Part shown: positions 1-9,068 of the stretch, one piece after another
Layout: each line of letters starts with the position of its first letter
Position numbering within the stretch: position 1 is the first letter of the stretch
Origin: Paenibacillus macerans
GTDB taxonomy: Bacteria > Bacillota > Bacilli > Paenibacillales > Paenibacillaceae
Direction: 5' to 3'
NCBI RefSeq assembly: GCF_023715465.1
Contig: NZ_JAMBOE010000008.1
Location: forward strand, 186,001 to 250,000
Length of the DNA stretch: 64,000 nt
Position numbers and translations under genes: made by a program
The notes under the pieces: generated by a model
What the model saw: only the letters and a program-made list of their open reading frames with translations
Database searches by the model: none
What the model was told of the DNA's origin: nothing

Positions 1-516
1 AAAGGTCCGGATGACCTTCTCCTTTTTGGGAGGCCCATCGAACAACGTCAGATTGCCGTCCTTGTCGATGCCGATGTATCCTTGCTTGCTGCAGGTTTCG
101 GACAGCCCGTTAATCCTTTCGTTGATCCACACATCGCCGCCGGCCCCAAGCCGCCCTTCCCATTCCGGATGGGCTTTCATCAATGCCGCGATTTCGTCCG
201 GCCGCATAATGCCTAATACGTTGCTTTCTTCGCCACAGGTATAGATTTTATTCAAATGAACGATGCGGGTGCGATCCGTTCGCTTCAATTCGGCTAACCA
301 ATCCTCCTCGGTGGCTTCGGGCGCGGCCTCCTGCAGCTTGCCCCAAGTTTCCAGCGCGATCGGTTCATTGGTCATCAAGTTTTCCATCTGATCGGACAAG
401 GGCATCCCGAGCCAAGCCATGATCGCAACCAAACTGCAGGCGCCGATCGTCCAGACGGCACGTCTCCATCTTCTCCATCTTCTTTTGAGATGCTTTTTGA
501 TATGGAAGATATTCAC
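1..516 (-). CDS. bofC: BofC, regulator of sigma-K processing (3' part cut by window edge)
   Basis: BofC acts in the forespore and restrains the protease signal that triggers pro-sigma-K processing late in sporulation. The gene starts at a GTG at 516 preceded by an AAGGGG ribosome site. Translation gives a basic N-terminus, one membrane/signal segment (about residues 22-38, TIGACSLVAIMAWLGM) and then an extracytoplasmic part. The stretch GYIGIDKDGNLTLFDGPP matches the conserved BofC region (NGYIGVSDNGVISTFHGRP in B. subtilis), which decides the call. It runs off the left edge after about 172 codons, so the end of the C-terminal domain is not seen. A tRNA-Pro gene with its own terminator lies upstream on the same strand, so bofC probably has its own promoter. 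Identification is firm at family level. Confidence 0.82.
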   Translation of the reverse strand, partial: MNIFHIKKHLKRRWRRWRRAVWTIGACSLVAIMAWLGMPLSDQMENLMTNEPIALETWGKLQEAAPEATEEDWLAELKRTDRTRIVHLNKIYTCGEESNVLGIMRPDEIAALMKAHPEWEGRLGAGGDVWINERINGLSETCSKQGYIGIDKDGNLTLFDGPPKKEKVIRTF

Positions 517-597
517 GGTTATCCCCTTCTGTCGGAGTTTATTTTCTATTGTGACCGACGGAAAGGGGATTTATTCAGTTCATGGTTTCTTGACGTT

Positions 598-628
598 AAA
601 AAAACAGCCATCCGCGCGGATGACTGTT
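598..628 (-). terminator. Rho-independent terminator of tRNA-Pro
   Basis: On the minus strand an 11-bp stem (AACAGTCATCC / GGATGGCTGTT, one wobble pair) with a GCGC loop is followed directly by a run of seven T. It begins seven bases after the tRNA-Pro 3' end. Confidence 0.85.
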
Positions 629-635
629 GATGAAT

Positions 636-708
636 CGGGACGACACGATTCGAACATGCGACCCCCTGGTCCCAAACCAGGTGCTCTACCAAGCTGAGCT
701 ACGTCCCG
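636..708 (-). tRNA. tRNA-Pro (anticodon TGG)
   Basis: The minus strand folds into a 73-nt cloverleaf. The acceptor arms CGGGACG and CGTCCCG pair perfectly, the D-arm carries AGCTCAGCTTGGTAGAGC, the anticodon loop is TTTGGGA with anticodon TGG, and the T-arm has GTTCGAATC. The CCA end is not encoded. The tRNA has its own promoter (747-774) and terminator (598-628). Confidence 0.95.
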
Positions 709-746
709 TAAAGTTTCAGGCCTCCGGAAATCAGGCCACTTTTTCT

Positions 747-774
747 ATTATAGCGCCGGCAATTCATTAGTCAA
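747..774 (-). promoter_or_regulatory. Sigma-A promoter of tRNA-Pro
   Basis: On the minus strand a -35 TTGACT (774-769) and a perfect -10 TATAAT (752-747) are separated by 16 bases. They lie about 39 bases upstream of the tRNA 5' end. Confidence 0.8.
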
Positions 775-849
775 CCCTAAAATGCATGAATGAGTCCAAC
801 TTGAGCTGGGGATAATTTTAGCATAATTCATCCTTCTGGAGGTTATAGC

Positions 850-2367
850 GTGAACCAAACGAGCTTATCCGATCCCCGATCAGAAATGGATATACTGCCG
901 ATTTCACCCGTCTTGGAAACTAATTTGAAATGGCTCGAATCGCGTTTTGAACAATGTGATGATTTATCCATTTTTGAGTGGCACTTTGGACCGGAGCTCC
1001 GGCACATCGCATTTACCGTTTATTTTGATTCGTTAATCGAGCATAAAACATTAAATTATATGAAAACATCGCTTCAGGATCTGGTTCCCCACGAATTAGG
1101 CCCGGCAAATTCCGTCATTCCTGAAGATGTAATTCGCTTTTTCAGCAACCACGGTGTTTCCTCGCAATCGGCCAAGCTTATAAACGATTTACAAGAAGCA
1201 ACGGATCATATCGTTACAGGGCATCTTATTATTTTCTTTAATGGTTGGGAGCAGGCTTTGTCTTACAAAGTTGCTTCACTAATCACCCGGCAAGTCACCG
1301 AACCGAATGCAGAATCCGTAGTTCATGGTCCACGCGAGAGCACCGTTGAAAATTTGCAAAAGAATATCGGTATGTTGCGGCAGCGGCTAAAAACTCCTAA
1401 TTTTAAATTAGAAAAATTTATGCTTGGCGCAGAAACCAAAACAGAAGTGAATATCGCTTATTTGATAAATACGGTTAACTTGGAGGTCTTGGCCGAGTTA
1501 AAAAGGCGAGTTTCCGGAATGAAGCAAGTTAATGTTCTTGATACCTCTTTTGTTGAAGAGTGGATTGAGGATTCGACTTATTCTCCTTTCCCTCAATACC
1601 GCTATACAGAACGGCCGGATACCGCTGCAGCAGCTTTGTTGGATGGCAAAATCCTTGTTCTCGTCGAAGGCACAGGTTCGATTTTAATATGTCCGGGACT
1701 TTTTACGGAAATGTATCAGTCCTCGGAAGACTTCTACCAAAGAAGTATAATGGCCTCGCTAATTCGCATCATGAGGATCATCGCATTTTTTATTGCTTTA
1801 AGTTTGCCTAGCATATATATTGCTTTAACGACTTTTCATCCGGAATTGATTCCCACCGTTCTTTTGCTTGCCATCATGAATGCGCGCGAAGGAATTCCTT
1901 TCCCTGCATTTGTCGAAGCGGCTATCATGGAGTTTTTCTTTGAACTTCTTCGGGAAGCCGGGGCGCGATTGCCAAGGCAGATTGGCGCCACGATCAGTAT
2001 TGTCGGCGCGCTCGTAATTGGTGAAGCAGCCATATCTGCGGGGATTGCCTCGCCGACGATGGTCGTGGTCGTTGCCTTAACCGGAATTGCATCTTTTGCT
2101 ATTCCACAATACAACATGGCTACCGCTTTAAGAATTATAAAGATTCCGCTGATGATTTTAAGCACAGTCCTGGGCGGATTCGGTCTGATGATCGGTTTTC
2201 TCTGGATCTTACTGCATTTAACGAGCCTCAGATCCCTTGGGCAGCCATATCTAACCCCTTTAGCACCTCTTCGGCCTAAACAATTATTGGATACGGTTAT
2301 TCGTGCTCCGATAAAAATTTTACTGCGTTCACCGCGCAGCAAGCTGATATTCGGAGCTAAAAAATAA
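850..2367 (+). CDS. GerA-family spore germination receptor subunit A
   Basis: Integral inner-membrane subunit of a nutrient germinant receptor in dormant spores. The 505-residue length is usual for the family. It has a large hydrophilic N-terminal domain (about 1-300), then several membrane segments beginning near residue 305 (RIMRIIAFFIALSLPSIYIA). The family signature REGIPFPA...ELLREAGARLPRQIG is present, with a basic C-terminal tail. The start is a GTG with a strong GGAGG site 9 bases upstream. It is the first gene of an operon with a GerC lipoprotein, a small two-helix subunit and a GerB permease. The germinant cannot be told from sequence. A forespore (sigma-G) promoter is expected, but I could not assign one confidently. 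Confidence 0.93.
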   Translation: MNQTSLSDPRSEMDILPISPVLETNLKWLESRFEQCDDLSIFEWHFGPELRHIAFTVYFDSLIEHKTLNYMKTSLQDLVPHELGPANSVIPEDVIRFFSNHGVSSQSAKLINDLQEATDHIVTGHLIIFFNGWEQALSYKVASLITRQVTEPNAESVVHGPRESTVENLQKNIGMLRQRLKTPNFKLEKFMLGAETKTEVNIAYLINTVNLEVLAELKRRVSGMKQVNVLDTSFVEEWIEDSTYSPFPQYRYTERPDTAAAALLDGKILVLVEGTGSILICPGLFTEMYQSSEDFYQRSIMASLIRIMRIIAFFIALSLPSIYIALTTFHPELIPTVLLLAIMNAREGIPFPAFVEAAIMEFFFELLREAGARLPRQIGATISIVGALVIGEAAISAGIASPTMVVVVALTGIASFAIPQYNMATALRIIKIPLMILSTVLGGFGLMIGFLWILLHLTSLRSLGQPYLTPLAPLRPKQLLDTVIRAPIKILLRSPRSKLIFGAKK

Positions 2368-2394
2368 AAGGCAATTTTTTTGAAAGAAGGCTTT

Positions 2395-3561
2395 ATGATG
2401 CGGAAAATTGCGGTTGCCGGCTGGCTGATGGTCTGCGTTCTATTGCTGGCGGGATGCTGGGATAAGGCAGAACTTACGGATCGTTCCTTTATCATAGGTC
2501 TGGCTCTCGACAAAGCCGATAATGGATTGATTGATCTTACCGTGCAAATATACAAGCCGGTGCATTCCGGCGGTTCAGAAGGAAAAGAAGGCGGCGGAAA
2601 TATTTCCTATGTCAATGTGCAAACTAAAGGTGAAACGATGTTTGACGGGATTCGGGATATCATCCTTCATACAGGACGTAAAGGACAATGGAGCCATTTG
2701 AAGTCTATCATTGTAGAAGATCAGCTAGTACAAATTTATCCTATCGGGGAGGTCCTGGATTTCTTTTATCGGGATCATGAGGCCAGACTTAGTTCTTCGT
2801 TTTTTATTTCCCACGGGAAAGCAGCGCAATATTTGGAGATGAAGCCTTTGATCGAAAAAACAGTAAGTCAACAGTTATTGCAAATCACAAGATATGCCAA
2901 TCACCACAATTACAAAACCACCGATGCTTCTTTACTTGATCTTTTCCTCGGTCTTCGCAGCCAGACGGGGATTTCGTTAGTTCCTTACATCACTAAAAAA
3001 GGAGACGAGCCGGTGGCTAGCGGAATGGCCGTCTTAAAAAAAGGAAAATGGCAGGGAACCGTTTCTCCTCAAGATACGCAAAAGATCCATATGTTGCTTA
3101 ATCAGTACAAGGGTGGCATTATCCGCGTTCCGTGCGAAACGGGGAGCAATTCGAGCGCTACAAGAGACAATTCCCTAGAGGTATTATCCTTCCATTCCAA
3201 ACTAAAACCGCAAATTGAAGATGAAGCAGTCAAACTTCAAGTATTCGTTCAGTTCTCAGCAGCTCTTGGAGAGATGCGGTGCACAAAATTAAAAACTCCG
3301 GAAGATGAAAAAAAATTCACCGAGGCTGCAGCCGAGACTGTTGAAGAATCTTTAAGGCAAACTTTGAACCAAATGAAACAAAAGAAATGGGATCTGATTG
3401 GATTAGGAGACCGGATTTATCGTAAAAATCCAGCCCTATGGAAACGGTGGAAGCGGAATTGGGAAGAGCGTTTCGCCGATACTCAATTCGACATTAAAGT
3501 AAAAGTGGAAATAAAGAATAGCGGGACTGCAACACCAAAACCGCTCTCTACGGACAAATAG
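2395..3561 (+). CDS. GerC-family spore germination lipoprotein (Ger(x)C)
   Basis: Lipoprotein C subunit of the germinant receptor, anchored on the outer face of the spore inner membrane. I chose the ATG at 2395 (an ATGATG pair) because a GAAAGAAGG ribosome site lies just upstream; an in-frame TTG at 2380 is less likely. The N-terminus is a lipoprotein signal with lipobox LLLAGC at about residues 17-22, followed by WDKAEL, the typical GerC start. The rest (about 388 residues) is hydrophilic with a lysine-rich C-terminus, as usual. It begins 27 bases after gerA stops and is followed 20 bases later by the small subunit gene. Confidence 0.9.
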   Translation: MMRKIAVAGWLMVCVLLLAGCWDKAELTDRSFIIGLALDKADNGLIDLTVQIYKPVHSGGSEGKEGGGNISYVNVQTKGETMFDGIRDIILHTGRKGQWSHLKSIIVEDQLVQIYPIGEVLDFFYRDHEARLSSSFFISHGKAAQYLEMKPLIEKTVSQQLLQITRYANHHNYKTTDASLLDLFLGLRSQTGISLVPYITKKGDEPVASGMAVLKKGKWQGTVSPQDTQKIHMLLNQYKGGIIRVPCETGSNSSATRDNSLEVLSFHSKLKPQIEDEAVKLQVFVQFSAALGEMRCTKLKTPEDEKKFTEAAAETVEESLRQTLNQMKQKKWDLIGLGDRIYRKNPALWKRWKRNWEERFADTQFDIKVKVEIKNSGTATPKPLSTDK

Positions 3562-3581
3562 TAACAAAGGAGCTCGAACAA

Positions 3582-3824
3582 ATGGCTGAAAAAATGATGG
3601 TTGTGATTTCGAGTTATTTGTTGATGACGTTCTATAATTTTGCCGAAATAAAGAAAATTGGGCGGCGCGACAAGATTGCATATGGAGTGACCGTTATTGT
3701 CTCCATTTATCTTGGTATTGAGTATGTCGGGGAATTGGGATTGCCAATTCTTCATGACATTGCGGCATGGCTGTATAAAGATTTGGGGCATAGTATTGTC
3801 AAGTATTTAGACGTAGCTTCTTAG
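3582..3824 (+). CDS. Small D-type subunit of germinant receptor
   Basis: An 80-residue membrane protein with two hydrophobic helices: about residues 5-20 (MVVISSYLLMTFYNF) and 33-55 (YGVTVIVSIYLGIEYVG). Small two-helix proteins of this size occur in many ger operons and are called D subunits; they modulate receptor activity. It has a good ribosome site (AAAGGAG) and sits between gerC and gerB with short gaps. The identification rests on size, topology and position, not on a conserved motif I can name. Confidence 0.7.
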   Translation: MAEKMMVVISSYLLMTFYNFAEIKKIGRRDKIAYGVTVIVSIYLGIEYVGELGLPILHDIAAWLYKDLGHSIVKYLDVAS

Positions 3825-3845
3825 AAAGGGGCAGCCTAATCTTTA

Positions 3846-4949
3846 ATGAATAAGCAAATTATAAGTCAGGAACAATTGATCGTATTATTTTTTGTTTATT
3901 TGACCGGCTCGGTTATTGTAAACCTTCCCGGGCCGTTAATTGGATTCGCCTATAACGGTGTATGGATCTCTATCCTGCTCTCCGGCACGGCTGCCATGAT
4001 TCAATTGCTGCTTGTCCTTTACTTGGATAAGGAATATCCCGGACAATCTTTTATTGAATACAGCCAAGCTGTTTTGGGAATCTGGACCACCATTGTTATT
4101 GTTATCCCGTTTATTTCGCTTATGTTTGAAATGAGCACGGATATTGTATTTGAAGTAGGCAAATATGTTAACAGTTCTTTAATGCGGCAAACACCCCAAT
4201 ACATATTCGATATCTTTATCTTCACCACATTGGCGATGACTGTACGTGCAGGGATTGAAGTCATGAGCAGAATGTTTACCATTTTAATCTTCGTCGTGAT
4301 GCTGTTCATCATCTTGACGATGTTGTTGTCCTTTCCTAATTACCACAGCGAATTTCTTTTGCCTGTTCTTCCTGAAGGATTCAAACCTGTATTACATGGC
4401 GCCTACGTTTCGTTTGGTTTCACCCACGCGGAGCCGATCTTGCTTACCCTGCTCTTTCCTTTTGTTCGTCGGCCGGCCGGGGATTTACATAAAAAGCTGA
4501 TTATTGCGTTTGCTATCAGCGTTATCACATTGATTGCGGTCACGATATCAACCATTCTTGTTTTCGGACCCTTGGCCGGGGAAAGAAAGTATTCGATGGT
4601 AGAAGTCGCGAGGATGATTGATATACAGCCTATTATTCAGCGGGTTGAGTTCATAGTTGGGATAGCTTTAATCGTAGGTTCCTACATGAAAGCTTGCATT
4701 ACACTCTTCATCTTAAATCAATTAATCGTACGTGTATGTAAACTAAAGGATGAGAAAGTGCTCGTATTTCCTCTGACTTTTATCAATATGATAAGTTCTT
4801 TTATTTTAGAAAGAAGCGAAACCAGATTGACCGAGCACATCACGGTAATCCTTCCCCTTTGGAAGTTAAGCGGATTTACAATTCCTTTGTTAATCGTGGT
4901 TACTGTTCATCTGCTGAAGAAAATGCCCGGCTTAAGAAAAATCACTTGA
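3846..4949 (+). CDS. GerB-family spore germination permease
   Basis: The B subunit of the germinant receptor, an APC-superfamily-like membrane protein thought to bind the germinant. The 367 residues are almost entirely membrane helices (about ten). The N-terminal ISQEQLIVLFFVYLTGSVIV is typical of GerB. It ends the operon and overlaps the convergent symporter gene by 8 bases (4942-4949), so no terminator separates them. Confidence 0.9.
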   Translation: MNKQIISQEQLIVLFFVYLTGSVIVNLPGPLIGFAYNGVWISILLSGTAAMIQLLLVLYLDKEYPGQSFIEYSQAVLGIWTTIVIVIPFISLMFEMSTDIVFEVGKYVNSSLMRQTPQYIFDIFIFTTLAMTVRAGIEVMSRMFTILIFVVMLFIILTMLLSFPNYHSEFLLPVLPEGFKPVLHGAYVSFGFTHAEPILLTLLFPFVRRPAGDLHKKLIIAFAISVITLIAVTISTILVFGPLAGERKYSMVEVARMIDIQPIIQRVEFIVGIALIVGSYMKACITLFILNQLIVRVCKLKDEKVLVFPLTFINMISSFILERSETRLTEHITVILPLWKLSGFTIPLLIVVTVHLLKKMPGLRKIT

Positions 4950-6495
4950 TGGTGTTGTCATGCAATGAACCTCCAAAAATTGTATTTTCTTTAGACTTCA
5001 CCAAATTTTCATATCCCACCGTGTTATTTCCCCATGTTTTTTCATATTCCCAGCCGGTTAATTGTTCAAAAACTTTGCGGGCTTCGGTGGTAACCTCTTG
5101 TTTAGAGCCGCCATTTTTCAAGCGTTTAATTTCATCCAACAATACGACATGGTTTTCTTTGGTTAATTTGTAACGATAGGAGACCATTAAACCTCCCGCC
5201 AAAAAGATCAGTGTGCCAAACAGCAAGATAGAAATAATCATGGTTACGGCCGAATCCGGTTGTGATGCTTGCCCGGACACAAAACCTGCTTCTTGCAAGG
5301 CCACCCCCACTAAAAAGACAGCCAACGCCTGTGTCCCTTTTCGGATCAAACTCATGACACCGGCGAACACCCCTTCACGTCTTTGACCGGTTAAAGCTTC
5401 ATCTACGTCCGGAATAAATGCGTAGTTGTTCCAGGGGATGTAGTTCAGCCCCCCGCGTCCCAACCCGCAAATTCCAATCATAACAAACAATAAAACGGTG
5501 CTATTTAGCGTTCCGGTGAACTTTAATACGATAAATCCAATAATTCCCGCGATAAACAGAGAAATTGCCGTTCGATACGCCGGGGCAGGATTCAATTTAA
5601 TCGTTAAGGTAAGCGCAATCCATACGCCAAAAAGCTGCATGACATACATAAAGGTTAACAAGTTGGATGCGGCAACAGCACTTTGCATGAGAGCAAAAAC
5701 AACAAAATAAGTAAATACGGCGTTGAATACATCCTGGCTTAAATATCCGCCCAAATACATCCCCAGATGGTGGCGGAATGTTTTTACCCGTAAAGTCGAG
5801 ATTAAATCCGCATAGATTTTATGAACATTTTGGAAAAAGGTTCTTTTATCAATGACCTCTTCTTGAGGGATTTCATCGAAAGGACGTTCCCATGTATTTC
5901 TGTAAAGCAGTAACAATACCACTACAAATATGACCGTGAAAATAATACCTGAGTACAGGTATGTAAGAGGATCATCTTTACCTAATGTCTCCACAAGACG
6001 GCCGGGAATAAATGCGGCGAATACAGCTGATGCCTGTGCGACAAACATTCTGGCACCCGTAAACTTCGAGCGTACTTTATAGTCGCTGCTCATTTCGGCG
6101 GCAAGCGTATCATAAGGAATTAAAATCATGGAATACACAATTTCAAACAAGATATAGGTTAATAAGTAATACCAGTAGCTAAAACCGGAAATCCAAATGA
6201 GTGTATAAACAAGAACAAGCGGGATGGATGCTAATATAAAGAACTTCCGTCTCCCAAAGCGCCGGCCAAGTTTGGTTTTATGGAAATTATCCGTAATATA
6301 TCCCATCGTTGGTGCGGCAACCGCATCTACAATCCGGGCAATCGCAAAAATAGAGCCGGCCTCAACGGCAGTTAGGCCGCAAAACGTGGTTAAGAAGAAA
6401 AGCAGCCACGCTGCTGTCAAGGCAAAGGCGCCGGCCCCTAAGAAATCACCTAACCCGTAGGACAAATAATTCATAAATTTGGGTTGTCTAACCAC
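4942..6495 (-). CDS. GPH-family (glycoside-pentoside-hexuronide) sugar symporter
   Basis: Major-facilitator cation symporter of the GPH family (MelB/UidB/YnaJ-like), with about twelve membrane helices and the conserved N-terminal motif DAVAAPTMGYITD near residue 65 plus RRFGRRKFF in the following cytoplasmic loop. I prefer a GTG start at 6495, six bases after GGAGGAG; an ATG at 6510 has no ribosome site. The roughly 70-residue hydrophilic C-terminal tail is a bit longer than usual. The family-105 hydrolase gene lies 40 bases upstream on the same strand, so the likely substrate is an unsaturated uronide disaccharide from rhamnogalacturonan or a related plant polymer. That is inference from context. 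Confidence 0.85.
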   Translation of the reverse strand: MVRQPKFMNYLSYGLGDFLGAGAFALTAAWLLFFLTTFCGLTAVEAGSIFAIARIVDAVAAPTMGYITDNFHKTKLGRRFGRRKFFILASIPLVLVYTLIWISGFSYWYYLLTYILFEIVYSMILIPYDTLAAEMSSDYKVRSKFTGARMFVAQASAVFAAFIPGRLVETLGKDDPLTYLYSGIIFTVIFVVVLLLLYRNTWERPFDEIPQEEVIDKRTFFQNVHKIYADLISTLRVKTFRHHLGMYLGGYLSQDVFNAVFTYFVVFALMQSAVAASNLLTFMYVMQLFGVWIALTLTIKLNPAPAYRTAISLFIAGIIGFIVLKFTGTLNSTVLLFVMIGICGLGRGGLNYIPWNNYAFIPDVDEALTGQRREGVFAGVMSLIRKGTQALAVFLVGVALQEAGFVSGQASQPDSAVTMIISILLFGTLIFLAGGLMVSYRYKLTKENHVVLLDEIKRLKNGGSKQEVTTEARKVFEQLTGWEYEKTWGNNTVGYENLVKSKENTIFGGSLHDNTIK

Positions 6496-6534
6496 TTTAC
6501 TCTCCTCCATTTCGGGAAATTAAGCGCTGGAGAT

Positions 6535-7635
6535 TTAGATATACGTATGAAGATATTCCGATAGGCAAAGCACGGCAAGCGATTGTCCATAAGGCATGGT
6601 GGTCGTTCTGATTTCCTTGTAAAATTCCAGGGTGTCTCCCATACCTGTTCCTACGGACACTTTTTGCAATGCGCCGGCTTCATTAATTTCACTCATAATT
6701 CCGCGAATAGCCTTGTGGGCGACTTCTTTATAGTCCTGGCTGACATACCGCTTATGAATCGATTTTAAAATTCCATAGGCAAATCCGGCTGTAGCTGAGG
6801 CTTCCAAATAAGAGCTTGGATCGTTAATTAATGTATGCCATAAACCGCTTTCATCCTGGTAGTTGGCAAGAGCTTCAATTTGCCGATTCAATGTATCGAT
6901 CAAGAATTCACGGAGAAAATCCCCTTTCTCCAATGCCATGATTTCAATAATCTCAGGAATCGCAATCGTGATCCAGCAATTACCCCTTGCCCAGAGCGCT
7001 TCGGCATAATGATGGTTTCCTTCAAAGGTCCAGCCGTGATACCATAAACCTGTTTTTCTGTCCGTTAAATATTTGATATGAATGAGGAACTGCTTTTTGG
7101 CTTCTTCCAGGTATTCAGGTTTGTTTAGCAGTTTGCCGATTTTTGCCAGCGGCAGCACGGTCATCATCAACGTGTCATCCCAAAGCTGATTTTTGTTCTC
7201 CGGTCCGTAGGTCATATGCTGTAACCCGTCCTCTTTTGTGCGAGGCATATCATGCATGACCCATTCGGCCCAATCCTCCAAATAAGGCAGGTAGGTTTGG
7301 TTTCCGGTGTCCTCATATAAAAAGGCCAATGTTAACAGCGGCGCCATCGTATTGACGTTTTTCGGCGGTGCGCCTTCTTGGATTCTGGCATTAAACCATT
7401 CATTGATCATTTCCAGAGCTGTTTGGTCATTGGTCAATTTCCAGTATTTATAGATTCCGTACAACCCTACACCTTGCGGCCAGTTCCACACATGCCAGCT
7501 TTTGTCATCCACAATTACCCCATCAAAGTTAAGTAAAAATTCACCGCTTTGGTCTTTGATTTGCGTGAGATTATTCATTAATAAATGAATGTGATCAATG
7601 ACCTCTTTCTTGGCGATCGTCCTTTCCTGCAGCAC
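6535..7635 (-). CDS. Glycoside hydrolase family 105/88 unsaturated uronyl hydrolase (YteR/YesR-like)
   Basis: Intracellular enzyme expected to release the 4,5-unsaturated uronic acid left by polysaccharide lyases, for example on rhamnogalacturonan fragments. The 366 residues lack a signal peptide and show the alpha/alpha-barrel motifs of the family: WPQGVGLYGIYKYW near residue 55, LWDDTLMM with its conserved aspartates near 150, GLWYHGWTF near 200 and WARGNCWI near 217. Start is GTG with GGAGGG six bases before it. It lies between the symporter and a sugar-binding lipoprotein, consistent with uptake followed by hydrolysis. Confidence 0.85.
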   Translation of the reverse strand: MLQERTIAKKEVIDHIHLLMNNLTQIKDQSGEFLLNFDGVIVDDKSWHVWNWPQGVGLYGIYKYWKLTNDQTALEMINEWFNARIQEGAPPKNVNTMAPLLTLAFLYEDTGNQTYLPYLEDWAEWVMHDMPRTKEDGLQHMTYGPENKNQLWDDTLMMTVLPLAKIGKLLNKPEYLEEAKKQFLIHIKYLTDRKTGLWYHGWTFEGNHHYAEALWARGNCWITIAIPEIIEIMALEKGDFLREFLIDTLNRQIEALANYQDESGLWHTLINDPSSYLEASATAGFAYGILKSIHKRYVSQDYKEVAHKAIRGIMSEINEAGALQKVSVGTGMGDTLEFYKEIRTTTMPYGQSLAVLCLSEYLHTYI

Positions 7636-7766
7636 AGTAATCCCTCCAAATCATGATCTCTTCCTGCCTGTTTGTGACCGTTTTCACTTATACTGCCATT
7701 GTAGTGAAAGTGCTTTCTTGAAACCATAAAAAAAACAGAGGTTTACGTTTAAAAAACATACTTGTT

Positions 7767-9065
7767 TTAGGAGTGCTTATTTCTTCCTAAAATCAGTTCT
7801 GCTTGCTTTCTAAAGGATTTCGCTCCCTCTTCCGGGGTAATTTTCTTAAATAAAATCCGTTCGGATATCTCATCAAGCGCTTTCATAATTTCCGCATTGC
7901 CCAGCGGATCAATCGGATCCGTAGCGCTTACATGCCTGGACGCTTTTTCAACATAATCAAAGATTTTGGTGTCAGCTTCGGATAACTCCGGTTTGATTCC
8001 TTTGATCACCTTCGAAGATACCGGAACACCTCGATCGCCTTTGATCAACATATTGGCTTCCACATTATTTACAAAGAAATCAATAAACTGGGCTGCTTGT
8101 TCTTTTTGGGTTGAACTCTTGGGGATGGAAAAGAACATGCTCGGTCTTAAAAATAAAGCGGCCTTGTCCGCATGCTCGGGAGGCAGATGGATGGATAACG
8201 GTGCTTCAGCCGATTCGACAAATCCGGAATATTGATTGGACCAGTTCCAACTCATGGCCGCATTTCCTTTTACGATAAGATCATCGTTAATTCCTGTGAT
8301 ATGCGCTTGTACGTCCGGAGTTGGGAAGGCCTTGGCATCAACCAACCTAAGCTGTCTTTCAAAGTAAGCGGCAAATAACTGATCGTCCGTGTAGCCAAGG
8401 CCTGTACCATCTTCATTATAAAGACGCGAGCCTTGTGTTCTTAAATAGTAAGGGAAAAATACATCAGCAGGGTACATTCCGTTTGTACCATACACGCCTG
8501 TAGCCTTATGTACACCGATCGCTGTTTTTTCAAAGTCATCCCAAGTCCAGTGTTCTTCGTCAATTTTAAGGCCCGCTTCTTGGATCAGATGATCATTTGT
8601 AAGCACGGATAGAACGTTCGATCCAAGGGCGAAGCCATACAATTGGCCGGCCAGCATTCCTCCGGAGAGGGCATTTTTATCAATAGAGCTAATATCAATC
8701 GTGCTGTCTTCTATATACGGAGTTAGATCGTCCAGTTGGCCGGTTTGGCCATATTGAAATAAATAGGCTCGATCCATTTGAATCACATCCGGCAACCCGC
8801 TGGCGGCCGCCCGCGGGGCAAGCTTTTTCCAATAATCATCCCAACTGGCGTATTCCGCTACAATTTTTACATTTGGATGTTCTTGCTCATACATTTGAAT
8901 CACTTTCCTGGTGTAATCATGCCGGGATTGCACGCCCCACCAGGCCACGCGCAGGGTCACTTTCTCATTTTCTTGTTCACCATTACTTCCATGATTGCTT
9001 AAATTGCAGGCAGCGACTGAGAGGAGCATGATAAAAGACAATAAGATCAAGCCAAATCTTCTCAA
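7767..9065 (-). CDS. Extracellular sugar-binding lipoprotein of an ABC transporter
   Basis: A family-1 solute-binding lipoprotein of 432 residues. The signal ends in a lipobox (LLSVAAC, Cys about residue 20), followed by TLRVAWWGVQSRHDYTRKVI, a typical start for this family. It lies 4 bases downstream of the YesN-like regulator gene, so it is co-transcribed with the two-component pair. No permease or ATPase genes for it are nearby, so it either borrows a membrane partner elsewhere or serves as a sensor for the kinase. The substrate is probably an oligosaccharide, inferred from the neighbouring hydrolase and symporter. Confidence 0.85.
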   Translation of the reverse strand: MRRFGLILLSFIMLLSVAACNLSNHGSNGEQENEKVTLRVAWWGVQSRHDYTRKVIQMYEQEHPNVKIVAEYASWDDYWKKLAPRAAASGLPDVIQMDRAYLFQYGQTGQLDDLTPYIEDSTIDISSIDKNALSGGMLAGQLYGFALGSNVLSVLTNDHLIQEAGLKIDEEHWTWDDFEKTAIGVHKATGVYGTNGMYPADVFFPYYLRTQGSRLYNEDGTGLGYTDDQLFAAYFERQLRLVDAKAFPTPDVQAHITGINDDLIVKGNAAMSWNWSNQYSGFVESAEAPLSIHLPPEHADKAALFLRPSMFFSIPKSSTQKEQAAQFIDFFVNNVEANMLIKGDRGVPVSSKVIKGIKPELSEADTKIFDYVEKASRHVSATDPIDPLGNAEIMKALDEISERILFKKITPEEGAKSFRKQAELILGRNKHS

Positions 9066-9068
9066 GCT

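Noticed and set aside
11..244. Plus-strand open frame at the left edge
   Set aside because: It is antisense to bofC, whose minus-strand translation has clear family similarity.
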